From an uncultured Alphaproteobacteria bacterium (GTDB lineage: Bacteria; Pseudomonadota; Alphaproteobacteria; Rhodobacterales; Rhodobacteraceae): 64,000 nt of DNA. Position 1 is the stretch's first letter; each line of letters begins with the position of its first letter. The position numbers and the translations under genes are program-made. The notes under the pieces were generated by a model, which had not been told where the DNA came from, ran no database searches, and saw nothing but the letters and a program-made list of their open reading frames with translations. The stretch spans positions 1-64,000 of the forward strand of contig CACHJY010000001.1 in assembly GCA_902580265.1 (NCBI GenBank), in the 5' to 3' direction. This document shows positions 17,365 to 26,549 of the stretch, piece by piece.

Positions 17365-20163
17365 ATGGATAAAGAAGTTGACGCCACTGAGAGCCTTGGA
17401 AAGGTTTCTAAAACGACTTGTTATATGTGTGCATGTCGCTGTGGCATTGATGTGCATATAAAAGACAATGAAGTTGTTCATATAGAAGGTAATAGAGATC
17501 ACCCGGTAAATAAGGGTGTTTTATGTGCAAAAGGCGCTTCTGGTATTTTTCAGCATAAAGCAGCCTCTAGACTAAAAAAGCCACTACGTAGGGTTGGTAA
17601 ACGTGGAGAGGGGAAGTTTGAAGAAATATCCTGGGATGAGGCTCTCAAAATTGCGGTTGAGTGGTTATCTCCCATTCGTAAAAAATCGCCAGAAAAACTT
17701 GTCTTTTATACTGGTCGAGATCAATCTCAGTCATTTACTGGTTGGTGGGCGCAAAAGTTTGGTACCCCCAACTACGCAGCTCATGGCGGCTTTTGTTCTG
17801 TAAATATGGCTGCTGCAGGTATTTATACTATGGGAGGTTCATTTTGGGAATTTGGTTCTCCTGATTGGGATAAAACAGAACTAATGCTTCTTTTCGGTGT
17901 GGCAGAAGATCATGACAGTAATCCTATTAAAAGAGGATTGGGAAAGTTAAAAAATAGAGGTGCAAAAGTTATCGCAATTAATCCAGTTAGGACTGGCTAT
18001 AATTCAGTTGCAGATCAATGGGTAGGCATACGGCCAGGAACCGACGGTCTCTTGGTTCTTTCGCTTGTGCATACATTGCTTAAAAGGAAAAAAATAGATT
18101 TAGATTATTTACAAAGCTTTACAAATTCCCCATTCCTTGTGAGTGTTGCATCAATTAATAATAGCAAGGGATTGTTTTTAAAAGATAAAGATGGCTGTCC
18201 TCTTGTAATTGATCATTTTTCTGGTGAATTGAAGAAATTTTCAGATAAGGGAGTGAAGCCGTCTTTGACTAAATCTTATTCAAATGAAGATGGCTCCTTT
18301 AAGACTGTATTTAGTTTGTTAACTGAGAAATATTTGGATAACTCATATTCTCCAAAATTAGTTGCACCGCAGTGCGGATTGAAGGAAGAACAAATATTAA
18401 GCTTGGCCGATGATATAGCTACAACCGCGTTTAACAAGTCAATATACATCGATCAAAGTTGGGTAGACTTTAGAGGGGAAAAAAGGTCGGGTTTCACCGG
18501 CAGGCCAGTTAGTTTCCATGCGATGAGAGGTATTTCCGCGCACTCCAATGGATTTCAAACTTGCCGAGCTATACACTTGCTTCAAATTTTAATTGGTAGC
18601 GTTGATGTTCCAGGTGGATTTCGGTATAAGCCGCCTTATCCAAAACCGTTTGATGCTCACCCTAAGCCACATTTTAAATTTAGTCCTGATAGTGAATTAG
18701 ACGGACCTCATCTTGGATATATAGGTGGGCCCGAAGACTTAGCTTATACTGAGGATGGTAAGCCAGCAAGAATTGATAAAGGTTTTACATGGGAGAACCC
18801 TATGTCTTCACATGGATTAATGCATACTGTAATAGCTAACTGTCACAGTGGAGATCCATATAAAATAGATACGTTGTTTCTCTACATGGCGAATATGGCA
18901 TGGAATTCCTCTATGAATACCGAGGAAACAATTAAGAAGTTAACAGAACGAGACTCTGACTCAGGCGAGTATAAAATTCCTAGGATAATATACTCCGATA
19001 GCTATTACTCGGAGACTGTTGCCTATGCTGATCTTATTTTTCCTGATACAACCTATTTAGAAAGATATGATTGCATATCGTTATTGGATCGGCCTATAGG
19101 TGAGCCCGATCAAGTTAGTGATGCAATACGTTGGCCAGTTGTTAAACCAGATAGAGATGTAAGAAGCTTTCAAGATGTTTTGCTGCAACTTGGTGTAATG
19201 CTAAAGCTACCAGGAATGGTAGACAACAACAAGCAGCCATTATATGAAGACTATGCTGACTACATGCAGAAGCATCAGAGACGCCCGGGAGTCGGGCCCT
19301 TAGCTGGATTTAGAGGTGATGCTAATACAGATTGTGGCAGAGGGGATGTTAGCCTAAATCAAATAGCCAAATATATAAAAAATGGAGGATTTTGGAGTGA
19401 GAAAATTCCCGAGGAGGCCCAATATTATAAACCATGGAATAAAGCTTATCAAAAGTGGGCCGTTGAAATGGGTTTCTACGATAAAGAAGAGCCTTTTGTC
19501 TTTCAAATTTATTTAGAACCACTTGCGAAGTTGCAAAATTACCAAAAATTGCCGGTTAATTTGAAACCTCAGAAGCATTTGTATAAAAGAATTGACGAAA
19601 AAATGGATCCGTTACCTATTTGGTGGTCAAATCATGATTCAGAAAAAGTCAAACAATATCCAATACATGCAATTACACAGAGACCTGCAGCAATGTATCA
19701 TAGTTGGGGCAGTCAGAATGTTTGGTTGAGACAAATTCATGGTTCTAATAAGCTATTTGTGTCTGAAGGTATTTGGAAAGAAAAAAAATTCAAAGATGGA
19801 GACTGGGCAAGATTGACGTCAGAAAATTCATCAATAGTTGTTCCGGTTGCGCTTATGAAGAGCCAAAACGAAAATACGGTATGGACATGGAATGCAATTG
19901 GCAAAAGAAAAGGATCTTGGGCTTTAGATAAAAATGTAGAGGAGGCTAATGAAGGTTTTATAATAAATCACCTTATTTCTGATCTCTTGCCGGAGCATGA
20001 TAGCGGCTACAGATATAGTAATTCTGATCCTATTACTGGACAAGCCGCATGGTATGATCTATTGGTTAACATTGAAAAGGTGGACAACCCCAGTAAGGTA
20101 TCTCTCCCGCAGTTTCCAGTATTGAACTCTCCTGTAAATGTTGGGGTAGATAAAAAGAAATGA
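17365..20163 (+). CDS. soeA: Molybdopterin oxidoreductase, sulfite dehydrogenase catalytic subunit SoeA-like
   Basis: A 932-residue DMSO-reductase-family molybdoenzyme. N-terminal cysteines C19, C22, C26 and C54 bind one [4Fe-4S] cluster. HGGFCSVNMA provides a likely molybdenum ligand at C144. No twin-arginine signal is present, which suggests a cytoplasm-facing enzyme. With the following four-cluster ferredoxin and DmsC-type anchor it forms the SoeABC architecture that oxidises cytoplasmic sulfite to sulfate and passes electrons to quinone. The nearby xsc, which releases sulfite, supports this reading over polysulfide/thiosulfate reductase or formate dehydrogenase, but substrate is inferred from subunit layout and context. 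Confidence 0.85.
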   Translation: MDKEVDATESLGKVSKTTCYMCACRCGIDVHIKDNEVVHIEGNRDHPVNKGVLCAKGASGIFQHKAASRLKKPLRRVGKRGEGKFEEISWDEALKIAVEWLSPIRKKSPEKLVFYTGRDQSQSFTGWWAQKFGTPNYAAHGGFCSVNMAAAGIYTMGGSFWEFGSPDWDKTELMLLFGVAEDHDSNPIKRGLGKLKNRGAKVIAINPVRTGYNSVADQWVGIRPGTDGLLVLSLVHTLLKRKKIDLDYLQSFTNSPFLVSVASINNSKGLFLKDKDGCPLVIDHFSGELKKFSDKGVKPSLTKSYSNEDGSFKTVFSLLTEKYLDNSYSPKLVAPQCGLKEEQILSLADDIATTAFNKSIYIDQSWVDFRGEKRSGFTGRPVSFHAMRGISAHSNGFQTCRAIHLLQILIGSVDVPGGFRYKPPYPKPFDAHPKPHFKFSPDSELDGPHLGYIGGPEDLAYTEDGKPARIDKGFTWENPMSSHGLMHTVIANCHSGDPYKIDTLFLYMANMAWNSSMNTEETIKKLTERDSDSGEYKIPRIIYSDSYYSETVAYADLIFPDTTYLERYDCISLLDRPIGEPDQVSDAIRWPVVKPDRDVRSFQDVLLQLGVMLKLPGMVDNNKQPLYEDYADYMQKHQRRPGVGPLAGFRGDANTDCGRGDVSLNQIAKYIKNGGFWSEKIPEEAQYYKPWNKAYQKWAVEMGFYDKEEPFVFQIYLEPLAKLQNYQKLPVNLKPQKHLYKRIDEKMDPLPIWWSNHDSEKVKQYPIHAITQRPAAMYHSWGSQNVWLRQIHGSNKLFVSEGIWKEKKFKDGDWARLTSENSSIVVPVALMKSQNENTVWTWNAIGKRKGSWALDKNVEEANEGFIINHLISDLLPEHDSGYRYSNSDPITGQAAWYDLLVNIEKVDNPSKVSLPQFPVLNSPVNVGVDKKK

Positions 20164-20170
20164 GCAAGAA

Positions 20171-20914
20171 TTGACAAAATTACCTAAATGCGAAGATAAA
20201 AAACTAGGGCTTTTAATTGATCTTGACACTTGTGTCGGATGTCACGGATGTGTAGTGAGTTGTAAGGAATGGAATTCATCGGGAGGCGAAAAGCAGTTAA
20301 GTGATATCAACTCTCATCAGAAGGATCCAGTTGGTACTTTTTTAAATCGAGTTCATTCATATGAGAGAGAAAACAGCTGTACGAATGAAACTGAGACCTT
20401 TTATTTTCCAAGGTCTTGCCTTCATTGTGAAGATGCACCATGTGTGACTGTTTGCCCGACAGGAGCAAGTTATAAGAGAGAAGAAGATGGGATAGTTCTT
20501 GTTAATGAAGATGATTGTATGGGCTGTGGGCTTTGTGCTTGGGCGTGTCCCTATGGCGCTCGAGAGTTAGATTTAGTAAGTGGTGTGATGAAAAAGTGTA
20601 CTTTGTGTATTGATAGAATTTATAGTGAAGAGCTTCCACCAGAGGACAGAGTGCCTGTATGTGTAAAGAGTTGTCCCACTGGCGCAAGAGCATTTGGCGA
20701 TTTCAATGACCCTAATTCAGATGTTTCAAAAAAGGTCAAAGAGAGAGGTGGGGTTGATCTTATGCCTGAAATGCAAACAAAACCAGTTAATAAATATCTA
20801 CTTCCTAGAATAAAGTCTAAGCATTCTGTCAATTCTGTTGGGTCAGTTGTTGAGGAGGAAACAGATGCTACAGGGCTACTTGGTTGGGTAGATAGAGCTC
20901 TTAGTAAGTTCTGA
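20171..20914 (+). CDS. soeB: Four-cluster ferredoxin subunit, SoeB-like
   Basis: A 247-residue iron-sulfur electron-transfer subunit. Four cysteine groups are visible: CVGCHGCVVSC, CLHCEDAPCVTVCP, CMGCGLCAWACP, and CTLCID with CVKSCP, enough for four [4Fe-4S] clusters as in DmsB/PsrB/SoeB. It starts at TTG 20171, seven bases after soeA, and its TGA overlaps the ATG of the membrane anchor by one base. It relays electrons between the molybdenum subunit and the quinone-reactive anchor. Confidence 0.88.
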   Translation: MTKLPKCEDKKLGLLIDLDTCVGCHGCVVSCKEWNSSGGEKQLSDINSHQKDPVGTFLNRVHSYERENSCTNETETFYFPRSCLHCEDAPCVTVCPTGASYKREEDGIVLVNEDDCMGCGLCAWACPYGARELDLVSGVMKKCTLCIDRIYSEELPPEDRVPVCVKSCPTGARAFGDFNDPNSDVSKKVKERGGVDLMPEMQTKPVNKYLLPRIKSKHSVNSVGSVVEEETDATGLLGWVDRALSKF

Positions 20915-21786
20915 TGCATCCTGCTCCATCAATAATTCTTTTTACTGTTCTTTCTGGTTTCGGTTTTGGGCTAATTTCAATTGTTGGACTTCTGCAATTT
21001 TTGAGTCAGATCAGCGTGGTTAATATTATTATTTTTTCTTTAATAGGTCTTTTTTTTTCAACCGTTGGATTAATCTCCTCTTTTTTTCATCTTGCAAACA
21101 AAAAAAATGCAATCAAATCCATGTCTCAATGGCAAACTAGCTGGCTCAGTCGAGAGGCAATCTCCTCGATCTTCTGCCTATCAATTGTTGTAGGAAACAT
21201 TGGTTGGGTTTTTGTTCAAAATATATATATCAATGAGGTTGGCATAGTGTTATTTCTTCTATCCTTATTTACTATTTTTACTACTTCCATGATTTATGCA
21301 CAGTTAAAAACCGTTCCATCTTGGAATAATATCTTAACGCCTTCTCTTTTTATTTTTGCAGCTTTGGCTGGTGGCTCAATTCTATTAATGGATTACGCTA
21401 GCTTAGTTTTACTACTAATTTTTGGAGTTCTCCAAGTCTTGTTTTGGTATATTGCTGACCAAAGTTTTATTTATAAAGAAACAAGTGTTGGTACCGCTCT
21501 GGGATTTAGTAAAAATGAAGATATCAGAGCTTTTGATGTTGCTCATACTAATAGAAACTATTTGCTTAATGAGATGGTTTATAAAGTTGCTAGGAAACAT
21601 GCGATAAAAATAAGATATATCTCTTTCTTTGCGGCATTTGTTTTTCCAATGTCATTAACTTTAATCTTTTCAGGTAATTTTAGCGTTAGCGTTTTAATAA
21701 TTGCCTCTCACCTTGTAGGAATTTATTTTTCAAGATGGTTATTTTTTGCTGAGGCCAAACATTCGGTTGGTTTTTATTACAATTAA
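20914..21786 (+). CDS. soeC: DmsC/SoeC-type membrane anchor subunit
   Basis: A 290-residue integral membrane protein with about eight hydrophobic segments and no cytochrome-like histidine pattern that stands out. Position after the ferredoxin (one-base overlap TGATG) and the segment WQTSWLSREAI near residue 71 fit the DmsC anchor family, which exchanges electrons with the quinone pool. It completes the soeABC operon. The 145 bases that follow are AT-rich and show no clear terminator. Confidence 0.82.
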   Translation: MHPAPSIILFTVLSGFGFGLISIVGLLQFLSQISVVNIIIFSLIGLFFSTVGLISSFFHLANKKNAIKSMSQWQTSWLSREAISSIFCLSIVVGNIGWVFVQNIYINEVGIVLFLLSLFTIFTTSMIYAQLKTVPSWNNILTPSLFIFAALAGGSILLMDYASLVLLLIFGVLQVLFWYIADQSFIYKETSVGTALGFSKNEDIRAFDVAHTNRNYLLNEMVYKVARKHAIKIRYISFFAAFVFPMSLTLIFSGNFSVSVLIIASHLVGIYFSRWLFFAEAKHSVGFYYN

Positions 21787-21931
21787 ATACTGAAGGAGTA
21801 TTAAGTTTACTTTATTTCTGTTTGTTTAGATAAAATAACTTCTAATACTAAATAAAAAAGTTACTTTAAACACGTTTGTAAGTATAACATATCAAATGGT
21901 TAGGATAGATAGCAATAAGGTTGCTTAAGTA

Positions 21932-23311
21932 ATGGAAAATGATCAAAAATATCTCATAAAGAATAGAGAAAAATTTAATAAAGATTTGTTAGATTTTATC
22001 TCTATACCTTCGATTGCTGCTTTGCCAGAACATGCTAAAGACGTTCAGAGGGCTGCGGTCTGGTTAAAAGACCGAATGTTTAAAGCAGGGATAGAGAATG
22101 TGGAAATAATGGATACTGGTGGACAACCTGCAGTTTATGGTGATTGGTTGCATGCCGGAAGTGATAAACCTACGGCACTTATATATGGTCATTTTGATGT
22201 TCAGCCCGTAGATCCGCTCGACTTGTGGAATATAGATCCTTTTAAACCAATTATTAAAGATAATAAAATACATGGCAGGGGAGCTTCTGATGACAAGGGT
22301 TCTATGTTCATACCTATCGTTGTGTTTGAGTCAATATTTAAGACTTCAGAGACTTTCCCGTTCAATATAAAATTTATTTTTGAAGGGGAAGAAGAGGTTG
22401 CCTCACCGAACATGCCTGTGTTTGTTTCCAAAAATGTTGACAAACTGACCTGTGACATGATTTTTTCGGCTGACGGTGGTCAGTTTTCTGAAGATGAGTG
22501 TGAGCTAGCTGTAGCTTATAAAGGTATTTTAGGTTTTGATATTGAGGTTACAGGCCCAGATACTGACAAGCATTCGGGATTATATGGTGCAACGATTGCA
22601 AACCCCGTAATGGCGTTATCACAATTGATCGCTTCAATGAAGAATGAAAGGGGAGAGATCGCCGTTGATGGTTTTTATGATGAAGTTATTCCCCTTAACT
22701 CTAAAGATAGAGAGGAGATATCTCGTGTGCCCTTTGATGAGAAAAAATTTGTAGAACAGGCAGGTGCCATTTGCTTAGATGGTGAAATTGGCTATACACC
22801 ACTAGAGCGAGTAAGCGCACGCCCTACTATTGATTTAAATGGTATTTCGGGCGGTTATCAAGGAGCAGGTACTAAAACGGTTCTGCCTTCAAAAGCATTT
22901 GCAAAAATAACTTGTCGTCTAGTAGCAGATCAAAAACCAAAAGAGGTTCTCAAAAAGATTGAAAAACATGTCGAAAAACATCTGCCCTCGGGCGTTACTG
23001 GCAAGGTTATCCCGTTACAAGATGAAGGCGATCCCCTATTAATTCCCAGTGACCTGAATTCAATGAAATTAGCAAAAGAGGTACTCAAAAATATTTATGG
23101 GAAAGATCCATATATTATTAGAGTTGGAGGCTCAATTCCCATTCTTTCTGCTTTTTACCGATTTTTAGGCGTCTATACAACAACATTTTCTTTTCAACTT
23201 AATGACGAAAACTGGCATGCGCCTAATGAATTTTTCCGATTATCTAGTTTTTATAAGGGGCAGGAGGCATATCGGCAATTGTTTCATAAGATTGGGAGTC
23301 TTAGTTTCTAA
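21932..23311 (+). CDS. M20 family metallopeptidase / dipeptidase
   Basis: A 459-residue M20 (ArgE/DapE/CPG2-like) peptidase. It carries YGHFDVQPVDP with a zinc-binding His/Asp, the bridging aspartate in GRGASDDKG, the catalytic/ligand pair EGEEEVASP, and a dimerisation-domain histidine in DKHSGLYG. The length and these motifs resemble the CNDP-type cytosolic dipeptidase group. It would hydrolyse dipeptides or N-acyl amino acids. The stop TAA overlaps the ATG of the DsbA-like gene (TAATG), which suggests coupled translation, although a functional connection is not obvious. Confidence 0.88.
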   Translation: MENDQKYLIKNREKFNKDLLDFISIPSIAALPEHAKDVQRAAVWLKDRMFKAGIENVEIMDTGGQPAVYGDWLHAGSDKPTALIYGHFDVQPVDPLDLWNIDPFKPIIKDNKIHGRGASDDKGSMFIPIVVFESIFKTSETFPFNIKFIFEGEEEVASPNMPVFVSKNVDKLTCDMIFSADGGQFSEDECELAVAYKGILGFDIEVTGPDTDKHSGLYGATIANPVMALSQLIASMKNERGEIAVDGFYDEVIPLNSKDREEISRVPFDEKKFVEQAGAICLDGEIGYTPLERVSARPTIDLNGISGGYQGAGTKTVLPSKAFAKITCRLVADQKPKEVLKKIEKHVEKHLPSGVTGKVIPLQDEGDPLLIPSDLNSMKLAKEVLKNIYGKDPYIIRVGGSIPILSAFYRFLGVYTTTFSFQLNDENWHAPNEFFRLSSFYKGQEAYRQLFHKIGSLSF

Positions 23312-24075
23312 TGCTTATTAAGCTTAAATCTATCTCGTACACCATCTTCTTAGTAGTTACAGTTTTTGTAATCATGCCTTTGTTTGCTCAAGAAAAAATA
23401 AACGACAGTTTTTCAGAAAATGAGATGGCAACAATAAAAAAGTTAGCGCTAGAAGCATTACTCGAAAATCCTGAAATACTGCGAGAGGCTTCTAGAATTC
23501 TCCAAGCTAGAGAAGAACAAAAAAGGAATGATAATGTCTCTAAGCAAATTAGAGAATATAGTTCAGAACTGACTGACACTGAAGATTCGGTTGTTATTGG
23601 TAATCCAGACGGAGATATAACAATTATTGAATTCTTCGATTATAACTGTCCTTATTGCAAAACTGCTGCAAGAGATCTCCAAGATTTAATTAAATCTGAT
23701 GAGAATATAAAGTTTATACCGCGTGAGTGGCCTATTTTAAATAATAATAGTGTTATTGCCGCAAAAGCTGCTTTAGCAGCAATCGCACAAGGCAAGTACA
23801 AAGAATATCATTGGAGGCTTATGAAAGAGGGCAGCTTAACTGAAGCTAAAATTTTTGAAATAGCAAAAAATTTAAAGATTGATATCTCCAGATTAAAAAA
23901 AGACATGGAGAGTGAATTCGTTATAAACCATATAGCAAAGTCAACTGCGCTAGCAAGACGAATAGGTTTTTCTGGCACACCTCTATTTATTATAGAGGGT
24001 AAATTTTTCCCGGGCTTTTTGCCTTTAGAGGAGCTTGAACTAATTATTTCTGATATTAGAGAAAGTAGAATGTAA
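23311..24075 (+). CDS. DsbA family thiol:disulfide oxidoreductase (Com1/ScsC-like), exported
   Basis: A 254-residue protein with an N-terminal signal peptide (hydrophobic core about residues 9-26, likely cleavage after LFAQ), a charged helical linker, and a thioredoxin-fold DsbA domain. The active site is CPYC in FFDYNCPYCKTA (about residue 110), and the cis-proline is in GFSGTPLFII. The linker plus domain layout matches periplasmic DsbA-like proteins such as Com1, BdbD and ScsC rather than classical DsbA. It would form or isomerise disulfides in secreted proteins. It converges on gdhA. Confidence 0.85.
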   Translation: MLIKLKSISYTIFLVVTVFVIMPLFAQEKINDSFSENEMATIKKLALEALLENPEILREASRILQAREEQKRNDNVSKQIREYSSELTDTEDSVVIGNPDGDITIIEFFDYNCPYCKTAARDLQDLIKSDENIKFIPREWPILNNNSVIAAKAALAAIAQGKYKEYHWRLMKEGSLTEAKIFEIAKNLKIDISRLKKDMESEFVINHIAKSTALARRIGFSGTPLFIIEGKFFPGFLPLEELELIISDIRESRM

Positions 24076-24106
24076 ACGATTAGATTGCATACACATTTAT
24101 AATCTC

Positions 24107-25528
24107 TCAAATGCCTAACGTTGAATAGGTGCTGGCTACCCTACTTATCGAAACCATCATAGCAGCAGTGCGCAGGTCAGGAATATTTGTATCTGAGTTC
24201 CAACGAGCGCTTATTACATCATACGTAGTTCGCATGGTATCTTCTAGTCCTGATCTTACTAAATCAAGCTCTGAGTCGCCTTTAACAATCTCTTTTTTAA
24301 ACTCGTCAGAAAACTTTTCCTTAGTCATAGATTCAATTCCACTGATTAAAGAAGACAGTTGGTTTTCTTGAGCACGTCTTTGTAGTCTACCAAATCTTAT
24401 TCTACTTAAATTTTTGATCCATTCGAAGTAGCTAACTGTAACTCCACCAGCATTAGCATATAAATCTGGAATAATGATTTTACTGTTTTTATTTAATATC
24501 TTGTCAGCACTGGAAGAAATTGGTCCGTTTGCTGCTTCAATGATTAGAGGAGCCTTAATTCTTGCAGCATTTTCTTCAGTTATGACCAACTCCATTGCTG
24601 CAGGAATCAGAATATCGGTATCAGCTTCCAGAAGCTCTGGCCCTTTATCGGTAAACCCTGGATAGCCTTTTATTGAGCCATTTTTTATTATATGGTCTCG
24701 TAATCTCTGGATATCGATCCCTTGCTCATTTATTATCGCACCACCCCGCTCCAAAACATGAGTTATTTTTGCACCATCCTCTATAGATAAAAATAGTGCG
24801 GCATGATAACCAACATTACCCAGACCCTGTACTATTACTCGTTTTCCACTTAATCCCGGTGAGAGTCCTGTTTTTTCTAAATCAATTTTACTGTCAAAGA
24901 ATGCTTTTAGTGCGTATTTTACGCCACGCCCAGTAGCTTCAGTTCTGCCAGCAATCCCTCCTTTGCTTACAGGTTTTCCAGTAACGCAGGCCCATGCATT
25001 TAAATCGGTGGGGTTCAACCTCCTATATTCGTCTGCCATCCAGGCCATTTCTCGTTCCCCTGTACCCACATCAGGCGCTGGTACATTCTGTGACGGATGA
25101 ATTAAATCTCTTTTAGCCAGTTCTTGAGTAAACCGTCGGGTAATTTTTTCTAGCTCTTCGGCACTCCATTCTTTTGGATCAATGATTAGGCCTCCTTTAG
25201 ACCCCCCGAAAGGTACCTCAACAAGCGAACACTTATAAGTCATAAGAGCTGCTAAAGCTTCAACTTCCTCTTGATTTACATCTAAATCGTACCTGATACC
25301 GCCTTTCACAGGTTCAAAGTGATCAGAGTGTACTGATCTATATCCTTGAAATGTAAAAACTTTATTTCGTAATCTAACGCCAAATCTTACTAAATAAGTT
25401 GAATTTGCTTGCATAATTTGTTCTGCAAGATCGTTAGTCAAAGCACTCTCTGATTTATTAATGTTTAAAAATTTTATAGCTTGCTTGAAATTGATTTCAA
25501 TCGACTCTAAAAATTCTTTTCCCGCCAT
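24107..25528 (-). CDS. gdhA: Glutamate dehydrogenase (Glu/Leu/Phe/Val family)
   Basis: A 473-residue glutamate dehydrogenase interconverting glutamate and 2-oxoglutarate plus ammonium. It has KGGIRYDLDVNQEEVEALA and LVEVPFGGSKGGL around the catalytic lysine, PAPDVGTGEREMAWMAD, and the Rossmann motif VIVQGLGNVGYHAA. The size fits hexameric NAD-type enzymes of catabolic bacteria. It is monocistronic, with divergent EamA downstream of its promoter. In this setting it could assimilate or release the ammonium produced from osmolyte and amino-acid breakdown. Confidence 0.92.
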   Translation of the reverse strand: MAGKEFLESIEINFKQAIKFLNINKSESALTNDLAEQIMQANSTYLVRFGVRLRNKVFTFQGYRSVHSDHFEPVKGGIRYDLDVNQEEVEALAALMTYKCSLVEVPFGGSKGGLIIDPKEWSAEELEKITRRFTQELAKRDLIHPSQNVPAPDVGTGEREMAWMADEYRRLNPTDLNAWACVTGKPVSKGGIAGRTEATGRGVKYALKAFFDSKIDLEKTGLSPGLSGKRVIVQGLGNVGYHAALFLSIEDGAKITHVLERGGAIINEQGIDIQRLRDHIIKNGSIKGYPGFTDKGPELLEADTDILIPAAMELVITEENAARIKAPLIIEAANGPISSSADKILNKNSKIIIPDLYANAGGVTVSYFEWIKNLSRIRFGRLQRRAQENQLSSLISGIESMTKEKFSDEFKKEIVKGDSELDLVRSGLEDTMRTTYDVISARWNSDTNIPDLRTAAMMVSISRVASTYSTLGI

Positions 25529-25641
25529 TTCAATTCCCCCTACGGAAACATTAACATGTTTACTTTATTACTTAAAGCTATTAGAGATTCTTTGTCTATT
25601 TGAGAAAAGGTCAATAAGAATAATGCAAACTTTAGAAGACT

Positions 25642-26514
25642 ATGACAGATAAGAGTTTTGGCATTCTTTTAGCTGTTACCGCAGGGATACTTTGGTCCAC
25701 TATAGGATTAAGTATCAAGAGTATTGAGCAGGCTAATGCGTTTGAAATATTATTTTTTCGTTCAGTTTTCATTTCAATTTTTATTGGGCTTTTGCTCCAT
25801 TTTTTTTTCAGATTTAACTTTTTTCTCCTTTTAAGAAACTGGGTGTCTTATTTGTCTGGTGGTACTGCACTATTTTTTGCATATATAGGAGGAATTTACG
25901 CTTTATTAACTACATCAGCAGCAAATGCTCTCCTATTATTTGCTTGTGCCCCAATATTTGTAGCTATTTTGTCACCAATATTACTAAAAGAAACAATATC
26001 AATCAAAACATTACTGTCCATTGCCATTGCTTTTACGGGCGTCCTTATAATGATTTGGGATGATTTTGGTAGCGGTGATTGGAAAGGAAACTTATCCGCT
26101 ATTATTTCAGCCATGGGCTTTTCTTTTTTTACTATCAATCTAAGACTAAACAAACATATGCAAATGTTGCCATCTGTTTTCGCTTCTGGGATCATCGCAT
26201 CCTCTGTTGCTTTCTTAATTATATTGTTTTCAAGTTATAGTTTTCAGCTTATCAGCAAAGACTTCTTCATTATTTTCATTTTAGGTGTCTTCCAGGTAGG
26301 TGGTGGCCTTGTTTTATATACTCTAGGCTCAAAATTTGTCCCTGCAACGCAACTAACCATACTAATGCTTGGAGAGGTATTTTTGGGACCGGTTTGGGTA
26401 TGGATTTTTATTGGGGAAGAGGTTTTACTCAATACCATTCTAGGAGGATCTTTAATTTGCTTTGCTCTGGTATATAATGCACTGTATTCTAACACCGACA
26501 AATTAATAAAATAA
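25642..26514 (+). CDS. EamA/DMT superfamily transporter
   Basis: A 290-residue inner-membrane protein with about ten hydrophobic helices arranged as two EamA repeats; the second repeat begins near WKGNLSAIISAMGF. FEILFFRSVFISIFIG and TTSAANALLLFACAP are characteristic EamA segments. Family members export amino acids and metabolites, and some take up nucleobases or carnitine-like compounds; the substrate here is unknown. It precedes the CaiC-like ligase by 35 bases and is probably cotranscribed. Confidence 0.85.
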   Translation: MTDKSFGILLAVTAGILWSTIGLSIKSIEQANAFEILFFRSVFISIFIGLLLHFFFRFNFFLLLRNWVSYLSGGTALFFAYIGGIYALLTTSAANALLLFACAPIFVAILSPILLKETISIKTLLSIAIAFTGVLIMIWDDFGSGDWKGNLSAIISAMGFSFFTINLRLNKHMQMLPSVFASGIIASSVAFLIILFSSYSFQLISKDFFIIFILGVFQVGGGLVLYTLGSKFVPATQLTILMLGEVFLGPVWVWIFIGEEVLLNTILGGSLICFALVYNALYSNTDKLIK

Positions 26515-26549
26515 TAATTTGAAGATATTTTGTGGTACGGAGTTTTATT

